Positions 25,935 through 36,962 of a stretch of DNA of 64,000 nucleotides are shown here, piece after piece. How positions within the stretch are numbered: position 1 is the stretch's first letter; the number at the start of each line of letters is the position of its first letter. The notes under the pieces were generated by a model. That model saw nothing but the letters and a program-made list of their open reading frames with translations. It searched no databases and was not told where the DNA came from. The DNA is from Ceratotherium simum simum (lineage: Eukaryota > Chordata > Mammalia > Perissodactyla > Rhinocerotidae). The position numbers were made by a program, and so were the translations under genes. The DNA is taken from assembly GCF_000283155.1 (NCBI RefSeq), contig NW_004454175.1:5278972-5342971 (forward strand), read 5' to 3'.

Positions 25935-26113
25935 TTTTTTTTTTTTTTTGTGAGGAAGATCAGCCCTGAGCTAACATCCATGCCAATCCTCTTTTTTTTT
26001 TGCTGAGGAAGACTGGCCCTGAGCTAACATCTATTGCCAATCCTCCTCCTTTTTTTTTCTCTTTTTCTCCCCAAAGCCCCAGTAGATAGTTGTATGTCTT
26101 AGTTGCACATCCA
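25935..26113 (-). mobile_element. ERE SINE, 5'-truncated, doubled tail module
   Basis: Minus-strand ERE beginning at a T run (its poly-A). It carries two tandem copies of the tail module GAGCTAACATC, then the CCCCAGTAGATAGTTGTATG segment. It stops before the tRNA-like head, so no A or B box is present. The 10-bp duplication GTGGCTGATT at 25925-25934 and 26114-26123 shows that the short form is the full insert, not a later deletion. Confidence 0.85.
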
Positions 26114-26674
26114 GTGGCTGATTCTTAATTCAGGTCCAGCCCAAATCTGCCCAAGCTTTCAAATGCTGTGTAGGCCAGGGGCAAAAGGTGGATGTGATTT
26201 CCAGCTCCCAAAGTTTGCTGCACCCTACTGGTGCTCTTGCTTATTCCTTGCCCCTCCAAGGCTATTGCTGCTGCGCCCCAGAACTCCCCCAGGTTACAAG
26301 TGTTACAAGGTGGATTAGTGGTATTAACGAGAGGTGTTTAAAATCATAAGTACCTAAAGCAGGTTTTACCTCACAATCTGAAAAGCTGAAAAAACACTGG
26401 GAAAGGAGTTTGGGATTGAAAATGGCATGTATCTGAAGCATTTGATCAGCGAGGGAATGGAGGAAGTTTATGTATTGATCATTCCTTACTTTTTCTGAGA
26501 AAAGCCCATCTTAGAAAGGGATAAACTAGACCCATAAGTAGAACTTTAGTCAGCTAGTCACTGTTTATAATTTCTGGTTTCTTTTATCTAAATTGACCTA
26601 AATGGTTTAAGGACGATGTTGGGAATATTAACATGGAAAATATCCATTTACAATGTGTAAAGCATTTATTTTAA

Positions 26675-26780
26675 TCATTTATTCAACAAATATTTATTGA
26701 GATCTCTGGAGCATGTACTCTGCTATGTGCTGGGGATATGAAAATGAACAAAAGCATGTAAATCATGTTCGAGTGGCTAG
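26675..26780 (-). mobile_element. L2 3' end
   Basis: Reverse-complement L2 tail: ATTCAACAAATATTTATTGA and GCTATGTGCTGGGGATATGA. Confidence 0.8.
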
Positions 26781-26824
26781 TGCAGTGTTAAATGCATATA
26801 CAATGAAAAAATAATGGCTAGCCC

Positions 26825-27038
26825 TCAGTGAGTGCTTAGGTGTTCTATGCACTAGTCATGTATGAGCTCATTTAGATAGCTCAATCACTTTGGGAGATAC
26901 ATATAATTATTGTTTCTATTTTATAGATAAGAAAGCCAGCTGTGCAGGGAAGTGAAATAACTGCCCAAGGTCATAGAGCTAATAAATATCTGAGACCAGA
27001 TTCATACCCAGGCAGCCTGGCTCCAAAATCCACTCTAT
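26825..27038 (-). mobile_element. MIR SINE
   Basis: Reverse-complement MIR, with AACTGCCCAAGGTCATAGAG and CCAGGCAGCCTGGCTCC near its tRNA-like end. Confidence 0.85.
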
Positions 27039-27139
27039 TATTTTAGAAAAGTGTCATCCTAGCAAATGTTTTTAAATTTTCATTTAATACTCCACAATTC
27101 TATTTATTTATTTACACTCCAACTCTATGCTGAAAAGAT

Positions 27140-27440
27140 TTTGTACATTTGTCACCAATTGTAAGAACTTTCATTACTGAATGATATTCCCTGCAGTAGA
27201 TAAGGGTTGTTAGACCCATTTTAGAAAAGAGAAAACTCAAGCTCAGTGTGTAAATTGATTTGTCGCATGCCCAGTCATTTATTCACTCATTCGACAAAAT
27301 TTTTTGAACACTAGGTGGCATACAAAGATGACTAAGACATAATCTCTCTCTAAGGCGCACAGAGAAATACTATGGGAACAATAAGAAATAAGCAATTAAT
27401 GCTGCCTGGAGACCTCAGAGGAGGTGATACGAGTGATGAC
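27140..27440 (-). mobile_element. Degraded MIR followed by L2 3' end
   Basis: 27140-27270 has a decayed MIR pattern (CATTTTAGAAAAGAGAAAAC). 27280-27440 resembles a reverse-complement L2 tail (CATTTATTCACTCATTCGAC). The boundary between the two is not sharp. Confidence 0.5.
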
Positions 27441-27614
27441 AAGTCTCTTTATACAGCACTACTCTCCTTCTCAGATATGACAGAGGCTGAGCATGAAATT
27501 TGCGTTCCTTGAGTAATTAAGCTCTCCTCTTTCAAAATGATCTCATCTCAGTTACCGTGGATCAATATAATCTCTAGTGAAAAAGTAATATAGTTGGCCT
27601 TGAAACTCCACAGT

Positions 27615-27830
27615 TTCTGATAGTTCACTGCTTTCAATCATTGAGCATCTATTAATCGTTGAGCATCTATTACCTGGAAGGCACTCTTCTAGGTGCTCTG
27701 GTGAACACAAAGTGAAATGGACATGCTCCTTACTCTCAAGGAATTTTACCATAGCAAAAGAAAGTAAATCTACCCAGAAACAGCTATCATACATGGAAGA
27801 ATATATTTATTGCCAACGGAGATGTGCAAC
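27615..27830 (-). mobile_element. L2 3' end
   Basis: Reverse-complement L2: GGCACTCTTCTAGGTGCTCT, then TACTCTCAAGGAATTTTACC. A short tandem repeat of GAGCATCTATTA also occurs at about 27645-27672. Confidence 0.7.
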
Positions 27831-28309
27831 AGTCTGAAATTGTGCATAGAAGGGAAAACAACTAATACATTCATGACTCACACTTAGAAGTCAATTGATC
27901 GCTTTATTTTGAAAGATACTTCATGAGTGAGTGACAATAAAATTGAATGTCTTGACTATAAGACTAGCAAATATGGGCTGAGTTGTGGGCTATCAAGAGA
28001 AATGTAAAACGTTAAAGGTATTCCTTGTTTTTGATATTTTTTTCTATTATATATATTAACAATTTTATGCTAATCGTTTAGCCATATTTATCAAATATTT
28101 GCTATGGTTTAAATAGCCTGTGCCTGAGCTCTAAAACCAAAGGTTTCTAAACCACTCTCTCAGAGAGAACACAGGAGGAGAGTAAATTAAGACATCCTCT
28201 GCTTCTACATGAGGAGATTTGCCTCATCATGACTTTTTCAAGTCCTTAATATCTCTGCATATTTAAGAACATGTTCAGCATAAGATAGAAACTTCTTAGC
28301 AGCTATTCA

Positions 28310-28735
28310 GGACCCTTCCTCATCTCCCACCTGTTTCTACCACTCTTGTCTCTCATCACTCTAGGCTTACACCCTACACTCTTGGCAAAATGAATTACCG
28401 TAGGTTCCAAATACAGCATGAGTCTGTACTGTCCAGCCCTCCCCCAATCCCTTCTTGCCTCAGCCTTCCAAATTTAGCTGAGTGGTCACCTCTCTAGAAA
28501 AGCCTTTCTTGACACTTTTTCCCTGGGTCTCTTCTCTGTGTTCCTGAATGCTCTAGCTTACTCCATCATGGCTTTTCCCACAGTGCACAGCACTCCTGTT
28601 CCCTTGCCTCGCCTCTAAACTAGACAGAGGGTCTTGAAGGCAAGGATTGTATCTTTCACTGCTTTAGCTCAGGTACCCGTATGATGCATGACAACAGCAG
28701 GTACACAACATACTAGCTGAATGCAAATGTGGCTG
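28310..28735 (+). mobile_element. L2 3' end
   Basis: Plus-strand L2 C-terminal ORF and 3' UTR: AAAAGCCTTTCTTGACAC, TCTAAACTAGACAGAGGGTC, TTGAAGGCAAGGATTGTATC. Confidence 0.8.
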
Positions 28736-30244
28736 CAAGGAGGGAGCGAAAGCGAGTTGCTTTAGTTCTTTCTAAGAGAAAGAACTGGAAAGGAGATTTC
28801 TGGAAAGGAGAAATCTGAAACAGGCTAATTAAGAATTATGAAACTGAAAGTAATTACACTTTCCTCCATATCTAGTGACAATTAGCTTAATTTCTTGAAT
28901 TCATATATATCACCTCAACAAATTCCTTCTGGATAATATTTTTTAGGTCCTCTACTTGGACAAATTTCTTCTTCAATCTGTACAACTAGACCATTTTAAT
29001 CAATTGTTTCCCACATCTGGGCTAAAATGTATCTATTTTGAAAATGGTAGAGTAGTGTACATATAAATGAAAAAAAATGTACCAAACTCCACGCTTAATT
29101 ATTTTGTTTTCATCTGAAACAATTATGTTGCTGTAGGCATTACTCTTTTGCACTACTATAAACATCTTGAAAAAGCAACATCATCTTTTTAAGACATTAA
29201 ATGTTCAGCAGTGATGGCAGAAGCAGTAGAAGCTATGACAATTGTTACATTTCAGACTGCTTCTGGTGTATTCCTCTGGCTGCCCCAACTTTTGCTTCAC
29301 CTTTGCTGTTAGTTTGACCACCCAAGAACCAGACCATGTAGATTTGGCCTCAGTTTCCTCTGCTTGTTTTCCCCAATGAAATCATGTGCCTGCGAATGGA
29401 AAGCACAGGATAAGAAACTTTTGACCAGTTGACCGTGTTTTACACCCTTTAGGTTCAATCATCATTGTCATACAAATACAGGCTCACGCTGTTCTGCTCT
29501 TGAAACATATTATATATATTTATCTCTATTTGATTCAAACCATATTCCCTAAACAATGATAAATACCTTTTGGGTGATCAATACGTATTAACCAGAGCTT
29601 CTTTTTTGTGAACGTACTAGAAATATAATAAATAAGATAATCTATAATCGTGAAAGATAAAAATTTGGGGGGATGAAGATGAGTTACTGTAATAGGTGCT
29701 ATCTTCGTATTTCACATCATGTCCTCATAACTCTTAGCAACATCTGATAATTAGAGGAACTCTTCTCCAATCAGCTATCATCCAGTGTTGACAGTGAACC
29801 CCTATTTGTATTTGTTGCTAAGTGATTTAGCAAATAGGTTCACCGAACACAGTAGAGAACTCTAAAACGAAAAGGAAGTATCTCAGGTTCTTGAGTTATC
29901 TGCTCAATCCTCACTTAAATCCAGTGGCTGGTTTGAAAAGCATCAACAGCAATACCCCTAAGGTCCTGTGTGCTAACATCGCCACCTACTGCTCATTCCA
30001 TGTACAAACCACAGCACCTCAAGCCAAAGGCTGTGGATAGTCTCGGAAAGAAACAGACTAGAGCGTTGGGTAATCATCAACCCCTGGCAGGATTAAAAGG
30101 TATTCAGTCTCACTCCTGGAGCCACAGAGCAAAGGCAGTAGAGCACTGTTGTCAATGTGGACAATTAGGTGATAATTATATTCTATGGAATGTCACAAAT
30201 TGGAAATATATTGGCTTATAGATTTTTGTATGTTTTGTTCTCTC

Positions 30245-30318
30245 CTGTAGGCACAGTGTTTAGAACAGGGCCTGACACATTGTAGTTGCTCAATAAAAAT
30301 TTATGAAATAAATGAATC
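30245..30318 (+). mobile_element. MIR or L2 3' end fragment
   Basis: A short tail, GGCCTGACACATTGTAGTTG followed by CTCAATAAAAATTTATG and AAATAAATGAAT, common to MIR and L2 3' ends. Confidence 0.65.
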
Positions 30319-30847
30319 CCTGAAGAAGAAGGGTAATTATTCTCATGAATTTGCCACACTACTTGTTTAGCAACTTCAGTAAAAGGAATTATTGTGACTT
30401 TTCTCTAGTAAATAAGAATATCCCCATCTAGAATTGGTAGAGAGAGAGGAGGGAATGAAAATTAAAGAAAAGGGGGGAAAAGGGAGATTTCCAGATGATT
30501 GCAACAAAAATACCAGAAACATATGATAAAAATATGGATGAAAAAGGAAATGTCTGTGATATGGAAAGCTTCCTAACAACAGTCCATTCTGCAGATGAGA
30601 TTATGACATTCATTCTTTTGTATTTTAACAAAATTCAAAAAGAGTAAAAGGTTATTTTTTAAATCGTATATTTTGCTTTTTACTGAGCAAACACTCAAGC
30701 TGTCATATTCACTCATTCATATAGCACTCATAACGCTAACATTTTTTCACACTGGTATTTGACACAGAAATTGAAGAATACTGACTTACCTTTAACAAAT
30801 TTGGAACAAGAAGTTGTCTGCTAAAAAATAATTTTGAAGTGAGTATC

Positions 30848-30994
30848 TTTTTTTTTTTTTTTTTTTTGCTGAGGAAGTTTGGCCCTGAGCTAACATCTGT
30901 GCCTATCTTGCTTTATTTTATATACATGGCTCAATGAGCAGTCCATAGGTCCCCGAGCACGCAAACTTAACCTCTACACCACCAGGCTGGCCCC
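30848..30994 (-). mobile_element. ERE SINE with internal deletion
   Basis: A minus-strand ERE of only 147 bp. It has a T run, one tail module (GCCCTGAGCTAACATCTG), a shortened middle and the head ACCAGGCTGGCCCC. The central segment with the B box is largely missing. A short direct repeat, AGTATC, flanks it (30842-30847 and 30995-31000), so the duplication support is weak. Confidence 0.8.
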
Positions 30995-31967
30995 AAGTAT
31001 CCGTTTGTAGAGTGCTGACTTCTTCTTTCTTGTACAGTGCTAACATCCAGATTTGCATGTGTTGGGAGAGTCTCTAGTGCTCCTACCCATCTTACTGGTA
31101 TGCCAAGAACACCTGAGCCTTCTTTATCTGGGCCATTTCTCATGTTAGGTTTGCAGCCAGCATCCTTCAGGGTTGAGGAAACATCTTCCTCTGAGACAAA
31201 GAGCAGGCTTAAGTGTTTGCTATAAGACAATCAATTTCCCAAGTTTAGGATTCCCCTTCTGGATTCCATCTGCATCGCCCCCTGGGAATTGCGGCTTGGG
31301 GAACTGATGTGACATGTTGACACTCTGGCTACTGCTTTTGCTGTGAGTAATAAAGTTTTTCAAAACTGATTTGGAAGTCCTGTGTCTTCTGTGAGCATCC
31401 ATGAAACTGTGACGAGTTATCATGTTAGCTAGAAAGTTGAGTAACATCTCAGACCCCTCACAGCTGTTGGCAGCATGACTTCATCCAGGGATGCAGATGC
31501 TCACAATTAGAAAAACCCAGTGCACTCAAGGCACAATAAGGTGAATTTTCAAAAGGAAAATTCAGTGCCTCAGAGATAAATTGATCAAGTAAACTGAAAA
31601 TACCCCTTCACTAATGTAAACAGAACTTTCAGACTAGAAAAAATATTTTAAAGGATTTTGAAATTACGTTAATTTTTAAATCCAGCACTTTAACTAGGGT
31701 TATTTAAGAGTGTTATGCCAAAAACTGGGTAAAGTGGTGAGCATTTTGTAAAATTTGGAGATTCCACAAATTAAATTTAAAAAAAATACCATTTACAAGT
31801 CTTGAGAAGAATTTCCTTCATTAATTTAAACGGATTTACCTGCTACATTATTTCATCATTTATTGCTTCTTAATACTAATATGGTAAATAATTCATTTCA
31901 AGAGTTATCATTGAACATCCACTTTCCAAACTCCAACTTCTATTTTTGCTGAGGTAAAAGTATCCAG

Positions 31968-32266
31968 GGGACCAGCCCCGTGGCTTAGCGGTTGAGTGCT
32001 AGCACTCCGCTACTGGCGGCCCGGGTTCGGATCCTGGGCGCGCACCGATATACCGCTTGTCTGGCCATGCTGAGGCCGCATCCCACATACAGCAACTAGC
32101 AGGATGTGCAACTACGACATGCAACTATCTACTGGGGCTTTGGGGAGAAAAAGGGAAAAAAAAGGAGGAAGATTGGCAATAGATGTTAGCTCAGGGCCGG
32201 TCTCCCTCAGCAAAAAGAGGAGGTTGGCATGGATGTTAGCTCAGGGCTGATCTTCCTCACAAAAAG
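31968..32266 (+). mobile_element. ERE SINE, full length, doubled tail module
   Basis: Head GGACCAGCCCCGTGGCTTAG contains an A-box-like sequence, and GGGTTCGGATCC is a good B box, so its internal Pol III promoter looks largely intact. Two tandem tail modules follow the GGGGCTTTGGGGAG segment. A perfect 12-bp target duplication, AAAAGTATCCAG, lies at 31956-31967 and 32267-32278. Confidence 0.93.
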
Positions 32267-33961
32267 AAAAGTATCCAGCATCTTTCACATTGAATTCTTA
32301 GATTTGGAGCTGGAAATTATTTCCTTGATGCTTTGGAATGGAAGAAAGAATTCTACACCTTTCCAAGTGCCACTTAGCTACAGAGAATGCTATAGTATAG
32401 ATAAATATAGTAGGGATAAATCCCAATGGAATTTATTATAATTTGAATGCCATGGCTTTCAAATGATGAAACAGGGGACTTAGAAATCAAGTCTTTGGGG
32501 TTAAGAAATATAATTTCTCAGGATTTGATCTGAATTACTATATGAGTTTCAGAAAGTAACCACTCAGTTCTTCATTTTTTTTAACTACTATTTCAAGAAA
32601 TATTATTCCTCCTCCTTCAAGCCCAGGAATAATGTAAGAAGAAAAATCTCCCTGGCAAGATACCAAATAATGAGAGCAGAGAAGGCAAGAGCGAGAGAGT
32701 GAGAATGAAAAAGAGAAAAACTCTACATTTTGCAGAGCTATAAACTACAGGGGTTGAGCTAGAGCATTGTGTTATCATAGCAACATGTTCTGAATTGTTT
32801 TCCTTAGAAACAGAATTAACTGCCTGGCAGATGACCCACTGGTTTTGTAGAATGAGGGGGTAATGTAAGTTAAGAAGTCGCTTCTTCAAAGACAGGATTG
32901 TTGAAGAGAAACTTAACTAGCACCTACCATTTACTTAATTCAAAACCTCCAGTAATAAGCTATATCTGTTTCTTCTCTTAAAACAAATAAATCCCAAACA
33001 ACAAATAATTTGACATAAATATTTGTTTACCATTTTTTACCATAATTCTGGCACCCCTATTTTGGAATTTTACTGTTCAGCCTGTTCAAGTTTCCTACTA
33101 GTAAAGTCCAAAATTAAGTAACTATTTTGATATATACCAGGACATTGTACTCTGACTGTTGATGTCGTGACTTTAAATCACAATATAATCTAGCTTCTGG
33201 AGGTTCCCCATTAATTTCCTGTCACATTGTCCAGTTTTAAACACATCAGTGAAACTTAAGGTATTAAAAAATTCCAATAGGGCATTTTGAAGGTGTATGT
33301 TAGATTGGGAAAGGTAGAAAAATTTTTCAGATTAGATCACCAGCCTCAGAAATTGAGCCCTGCTCAAGTGATGTGAACAAGTGAGCATTACCACACAGCG
33401 GGAGCCACCTGCTACAATCAATACTAAATGAACCAACCAGGGGAAGCAGAGCACTTCTCCAACTCAAGAAGACCTGGAGACAGTCCAGAGCAAGACTTCC
33501 CTTTGGCTGACTTAAAAAGCAAGACCAAGGCAGGGCAATCAGGTCAAGGCTCTGCTTCTAGCCGTACAGTTTGCATGCAGAAGGCTTGCAATATTCATGG
33601 ATCTTTACCTGATCAATGAAAAAGGATTTAAAAATGGGAAAGATTTTTTTGGTAAACGTTTCAATGTTTCTTTTAACCTTGATATATTTTATGATAATTC
33701 CCTCCATCCATGAGAAACACTAGAGAGTTGGCACAAGTATCTCCCCCAAACAGACCAATGATGGCTCTAAGATAAAACTCTCATGGGAGATCTTTTTTTT
33801 TAAGTGACCATTTACACATCAAAGCATAGAGTGTCTTAGTTTTGAGAACCAAATCTACATGGAGTCTGGACTTCTGTGATGTGCTCCAGCCTGTTGAAAT
33901 AACAGGTCTCTTACTGGTCTGCCCTGATCACCTAAAATGACCAACATGATCTCAGACTGAC

Positions 33962-34156
33962 CTTGTTAGCGCTGTTAAAAAAATCATTTGCCTTTTTTAA
34001 CCAGGTCTTCCTTTCCACCATGAGCCGACCAAATTCTTCTTGAAGCTGATTCAGTTTCTGGTTAGAGAGCTGTAGATGTTCTTTCTCCACATAGTCCCTG
34101 AAGAGCAGAATCCCAAGTGCTTCACTCTTTAGCTTCTCAACGGCAGAATTCCATTC
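33962..34156 (-). CDS. CCDC141: CCDC141 internal coding exon (second in window)
   Basis: This 195-nt exon encodes 65 residues, beginning [18 protein letters not shown] and ending [14 protein letters not shown]. The acceptor is TTATAG and the donor is GTCAGT; both ends are phase 0, so it joins the exons on either side without a frameshift. The peptide is a run of amphipathic helix rich in Lys, Glu, Leu and Gln, consistent with one helix pair of a spectrin-like repeat. The donor departs from consensus at +3 (C instead of A or G), and the polypyrimidine tract is interrupted by purines, so both splice sites look weaker than those of neighbouring exons. It sits between the 29.4 kb intron upstream and the 12.5 kb intron downstream, so splice definition depends on the exon rather than on intron length. 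Assignment to CCDC141 is from recalled family sequence and the intact frame. Confidence 0.9.
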
Positions 34157-35189
34157 CTATAAGAGATCATTCTCTTCAGTTCATTTCACACATCCTCCCC
34201 TTTGTAATCTCTGATAAGACTCAGAGAACGTTTAGATGTGTGGAACATATCAGAAACCTGTCATTATATTTTCAGATCGTGAAGGAGTAAATGCTACATT
34301 CCAAGTTTGAGTACCAAGACATAGATAAAAAACAGAAGGACACAGAAAAGAGGTTAAAAAGGGAGAGGCGATGATAGTAGAAAGGGGCAGCGGGGTTGGG
34401 AGGTGTGATAAGACGGAGTGTCCGGTTGCCCTGAATACAGGTCACCTCCATTTCCATTAATGCTACCTGAAAATGTACCCAAAATTCAGTCAACAGTGTT
34501 TCTCAATCACTAACTCATTTTGACCTATTTTTATTCATTCAAGTATAAAAAAGTCTCTCACAATTCGGTCTCATTGCCAAAGTTGGCAAATGTGTACAAG
34601 AAAGGAAGATAAATCTCATATTTTATGGCTGTTGTTTTTGCATCTGCTACACTTAGAACTTAAATTAAGATCTGTTTTCCTCCACAAAATTAATAGCTGT
34701 TATTGTGCAGTATTCCCTCCTTCCTGACCCCAGTTTCACCTCACAATGCTTCACTCTTAATGATATACAAACATTTCAGAAAAAGAAAAGAAGTTGCTTT
34801 TTACTCTCTGTTGCGTGAGGATGAAACACAGTAAGTAGAGAAGAAATAAGAGTTGTAGTAAACCAAACATATGAACATTCAATTTATTTGAAGGGAGATT
34901 GAAATTTTTTACAAAAGAATTGAAGCCAGATCCAGTTTCATAAAACTGTGTTTATCTCTAACGTGGCAGTCTCGTTAGTGAATTTTCTGGCACCCACCTC
35001 ATCTGAGATTGAATGGTGAGCATAGGCTGTTTGTTAAAGCATCGGAAATTTAGCACTAAATTTTAAAAATCGCAGTCTTACTCCCTCCTGGCTTGTTCCC
35101 TGGTGCAAAATGTTCTGTTCTTAAGTTACATTTGTTATATTATATTGTACAAAATAAGTATAATTTTAGTGCAATTTACCACTACCATT

Positions 35190-35310
35190 TTCATTCATTT
35201 ATTTCATGAAACATACTAAATACTCTGTACCTGGCAGCACGCTAGGATAGATGTCTCCGGGAATATAAAGGAAGAATAAAATGTAGTTCTTGCCTTTAAC
35301 AATACATAAA
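35190..35310 (-). mobile_element. L2 3' end
   Basis: Reverse-complement L2: TTCATTCATTTATTTCATGA, then GTACCTGGCAGCACGCTAGG. Confidence 0.65.
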
Positions 35311-35377
35311 CTGCTATTTTATATAGTTTTCATATTTACTTACATTATTAAATGTATTAAATATATGCTGGTACATA

Positions 35378-35396
35378 CACACACATACACACACAT
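35378..35396. repeat. Short CA-rich repeat
   Basis: Imperfect (ACAC) run broken by ACAT units. Confidence 0.7.
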
Positions 35397-35554
35397 AATA
35401 TAGTATTTTAAATAACAATTACTGGATGTTGAAAGTAGAAATTGTACATATTATTTTATGGACTCCATAGAACCTGTTCTAGTATTTGTGCAAGAGAAAA
35501 ATATTTTGATAAATGGGTGCAAGAGTAAGGATGGTAGATGAAAAGATTGGCATT

Positions 35555-35720
35555 TTTTGTGCACCTGTTATAAGCTTGTGGTTTGTAAGTATAACCCTCA
35601 CAAACTTAGGTTAGATATCATTATTTTCCCAGTATTTACACAGGCTCGAAGGAATATGTTACTCAAGGTACATATCCAACAAGTGGCAGAACCAGGACTA
35701 GTTCACAGGTCTGTATATAA
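35555..35720 (-). mobile_element. MIR SINE, decayed
   Basis: Reverse-complement MIR: ACCCTCACAAACTTAGGTTA, ATTATTTTCCCAGTATTTAC and AAGTGGCAGAACCAGGACTA. Confidence 0.65.
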
Positions 35721-36739
35721 TGCTACATTCCAGGAAATTGAGGATAAAGAGCCTCCAAAATCTCCAGATTTCTCAGTGGGTGCAAAAACAGTACTCTTAG
35801 GCATGAATATGGGTTATGTGAGTTCTCAAGATCCTTCATTTTTTGAAGAGTTATTTTGTTCCCACTTTAGGACAGCTAATATGTGCCATGACGTTCTTTC
35901 GTAAAGCACTGTAAATAACCCACCCACTTAAAAACCATTACCTTAACCTCATTAGGAAAGGGCAAATATTTCTAAAGCAGTTAGCACAATTTCTGGCACG
36001 CAAAATAGGCTCTCACTAAATGTTAGCTCCACTTTTCTTCCCATCCGTTTTATCATGGTTCATTAGCACCTCAAAATTCATTCTTGACTTATGGGAATTC
36101 CTGTTTCCCAGTTTTAAAATAACGACAGCGGCAGGATTCTCCAAACATTATTGATCAGTGTTATGTATTGACCAGTATTATGGGATAAACAAAATAAAAC
36201 AGGTTTCTTGACTGCAGTACTTCTCAGAATCTTTAATATGTTAACATGCATTAAGACTCCTAGAGGGAAACGTGTTGTGAAAATATTTTGGACAAAATCT
36301 TTTGACCAAAAAACCACGTGTTTGTTAATCATCTCAGAAGACCAATGCCTCAGTTGGAACAATGTTGGGAAACACTGTTCTTATGGCTAAAAATCACCTA
36401 TGGATTTACCTGCTTTCATAATTCTTCGTGTGTCTTTCCTTTTTTGTTTTGTCTCTATCCCTCCAGCTACTCAATTAGTCCATTTCCTGTCTGTCGTATC
36501 CATTCTCTCATTTCTGTCTGTTAAGATCTGTGGGGCATTAATCCTCAATGAACTCAAGTGAAGAAATGCTTAATGCATATAGCAGGTAATTCGTTAAAAA
36601 AATTGGCATTGACCAGAATCTTCTGTGCCCGTTAAAGAGAAATAGTTTATAACTATTATGTGCTCAGCCTAGACAACACTAAGCTCCAGGGTGGTGGTGT
36701 CTCAACTTCTGCAAGACAGCAAGGGTTGATTTTCCTTCC

Positions 36740-36962
36740 TATATGCTGGCACTCTGCTGAATACTTTATGTGTACTATCTCATTTAATCTTCACCACAGC
36801 CCTACAAGGTAGGAACTATTATTATCCTCATTTTACAGATGGGGTAACCGAGTCTCAGAGGGAGGAAGAATTTGCCCAAGGTCTCAACACTAGTAAGTGA
36901 AAGAGCCAGAATTCAAACTCAAGTAGTTTGACTCTAGAAACTGCTTTCTCAATCAGCATCCC
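36740..36962 (-). mobile_element. MIR SINE, nearly full length
   Basis: Reverse-complement MIR with GCCCTACAAGGTAGGAACTA, TTTTACAGATGGGGTAACCG and AATTTGCCCAAGGTCTC. Confidence 0.9.

Larger units (their letters stand above)
21420..33961 (-). other. CCDC141: CCDC141 intron, 12.5 kb
   Basis: This intron lies between the second and third visible exons. It carries three EREs (25.9, 30.8 and 32.0 kb), MIR and L2 copies clustered at 26.7-28.7 kb, and a short L1 stub at 23.4 kb inside a long duplication. I recognise nothing firm in about 21420-23050, 23480-25920, 28740-30240, 31010-31950 and 32290-33960. 22180-22850 is GC-richer and may be an old LTR or other decayed repeat that I cannot name. Confidence 0.8.

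Noticed and set aside
36114..36390. Possible DNA-transposon fragment with TTCTCAGAATCTTTAATATG
   Set aside because: Some phrases look like hAT MITEs, but I could not place ends or an inverted repeat.
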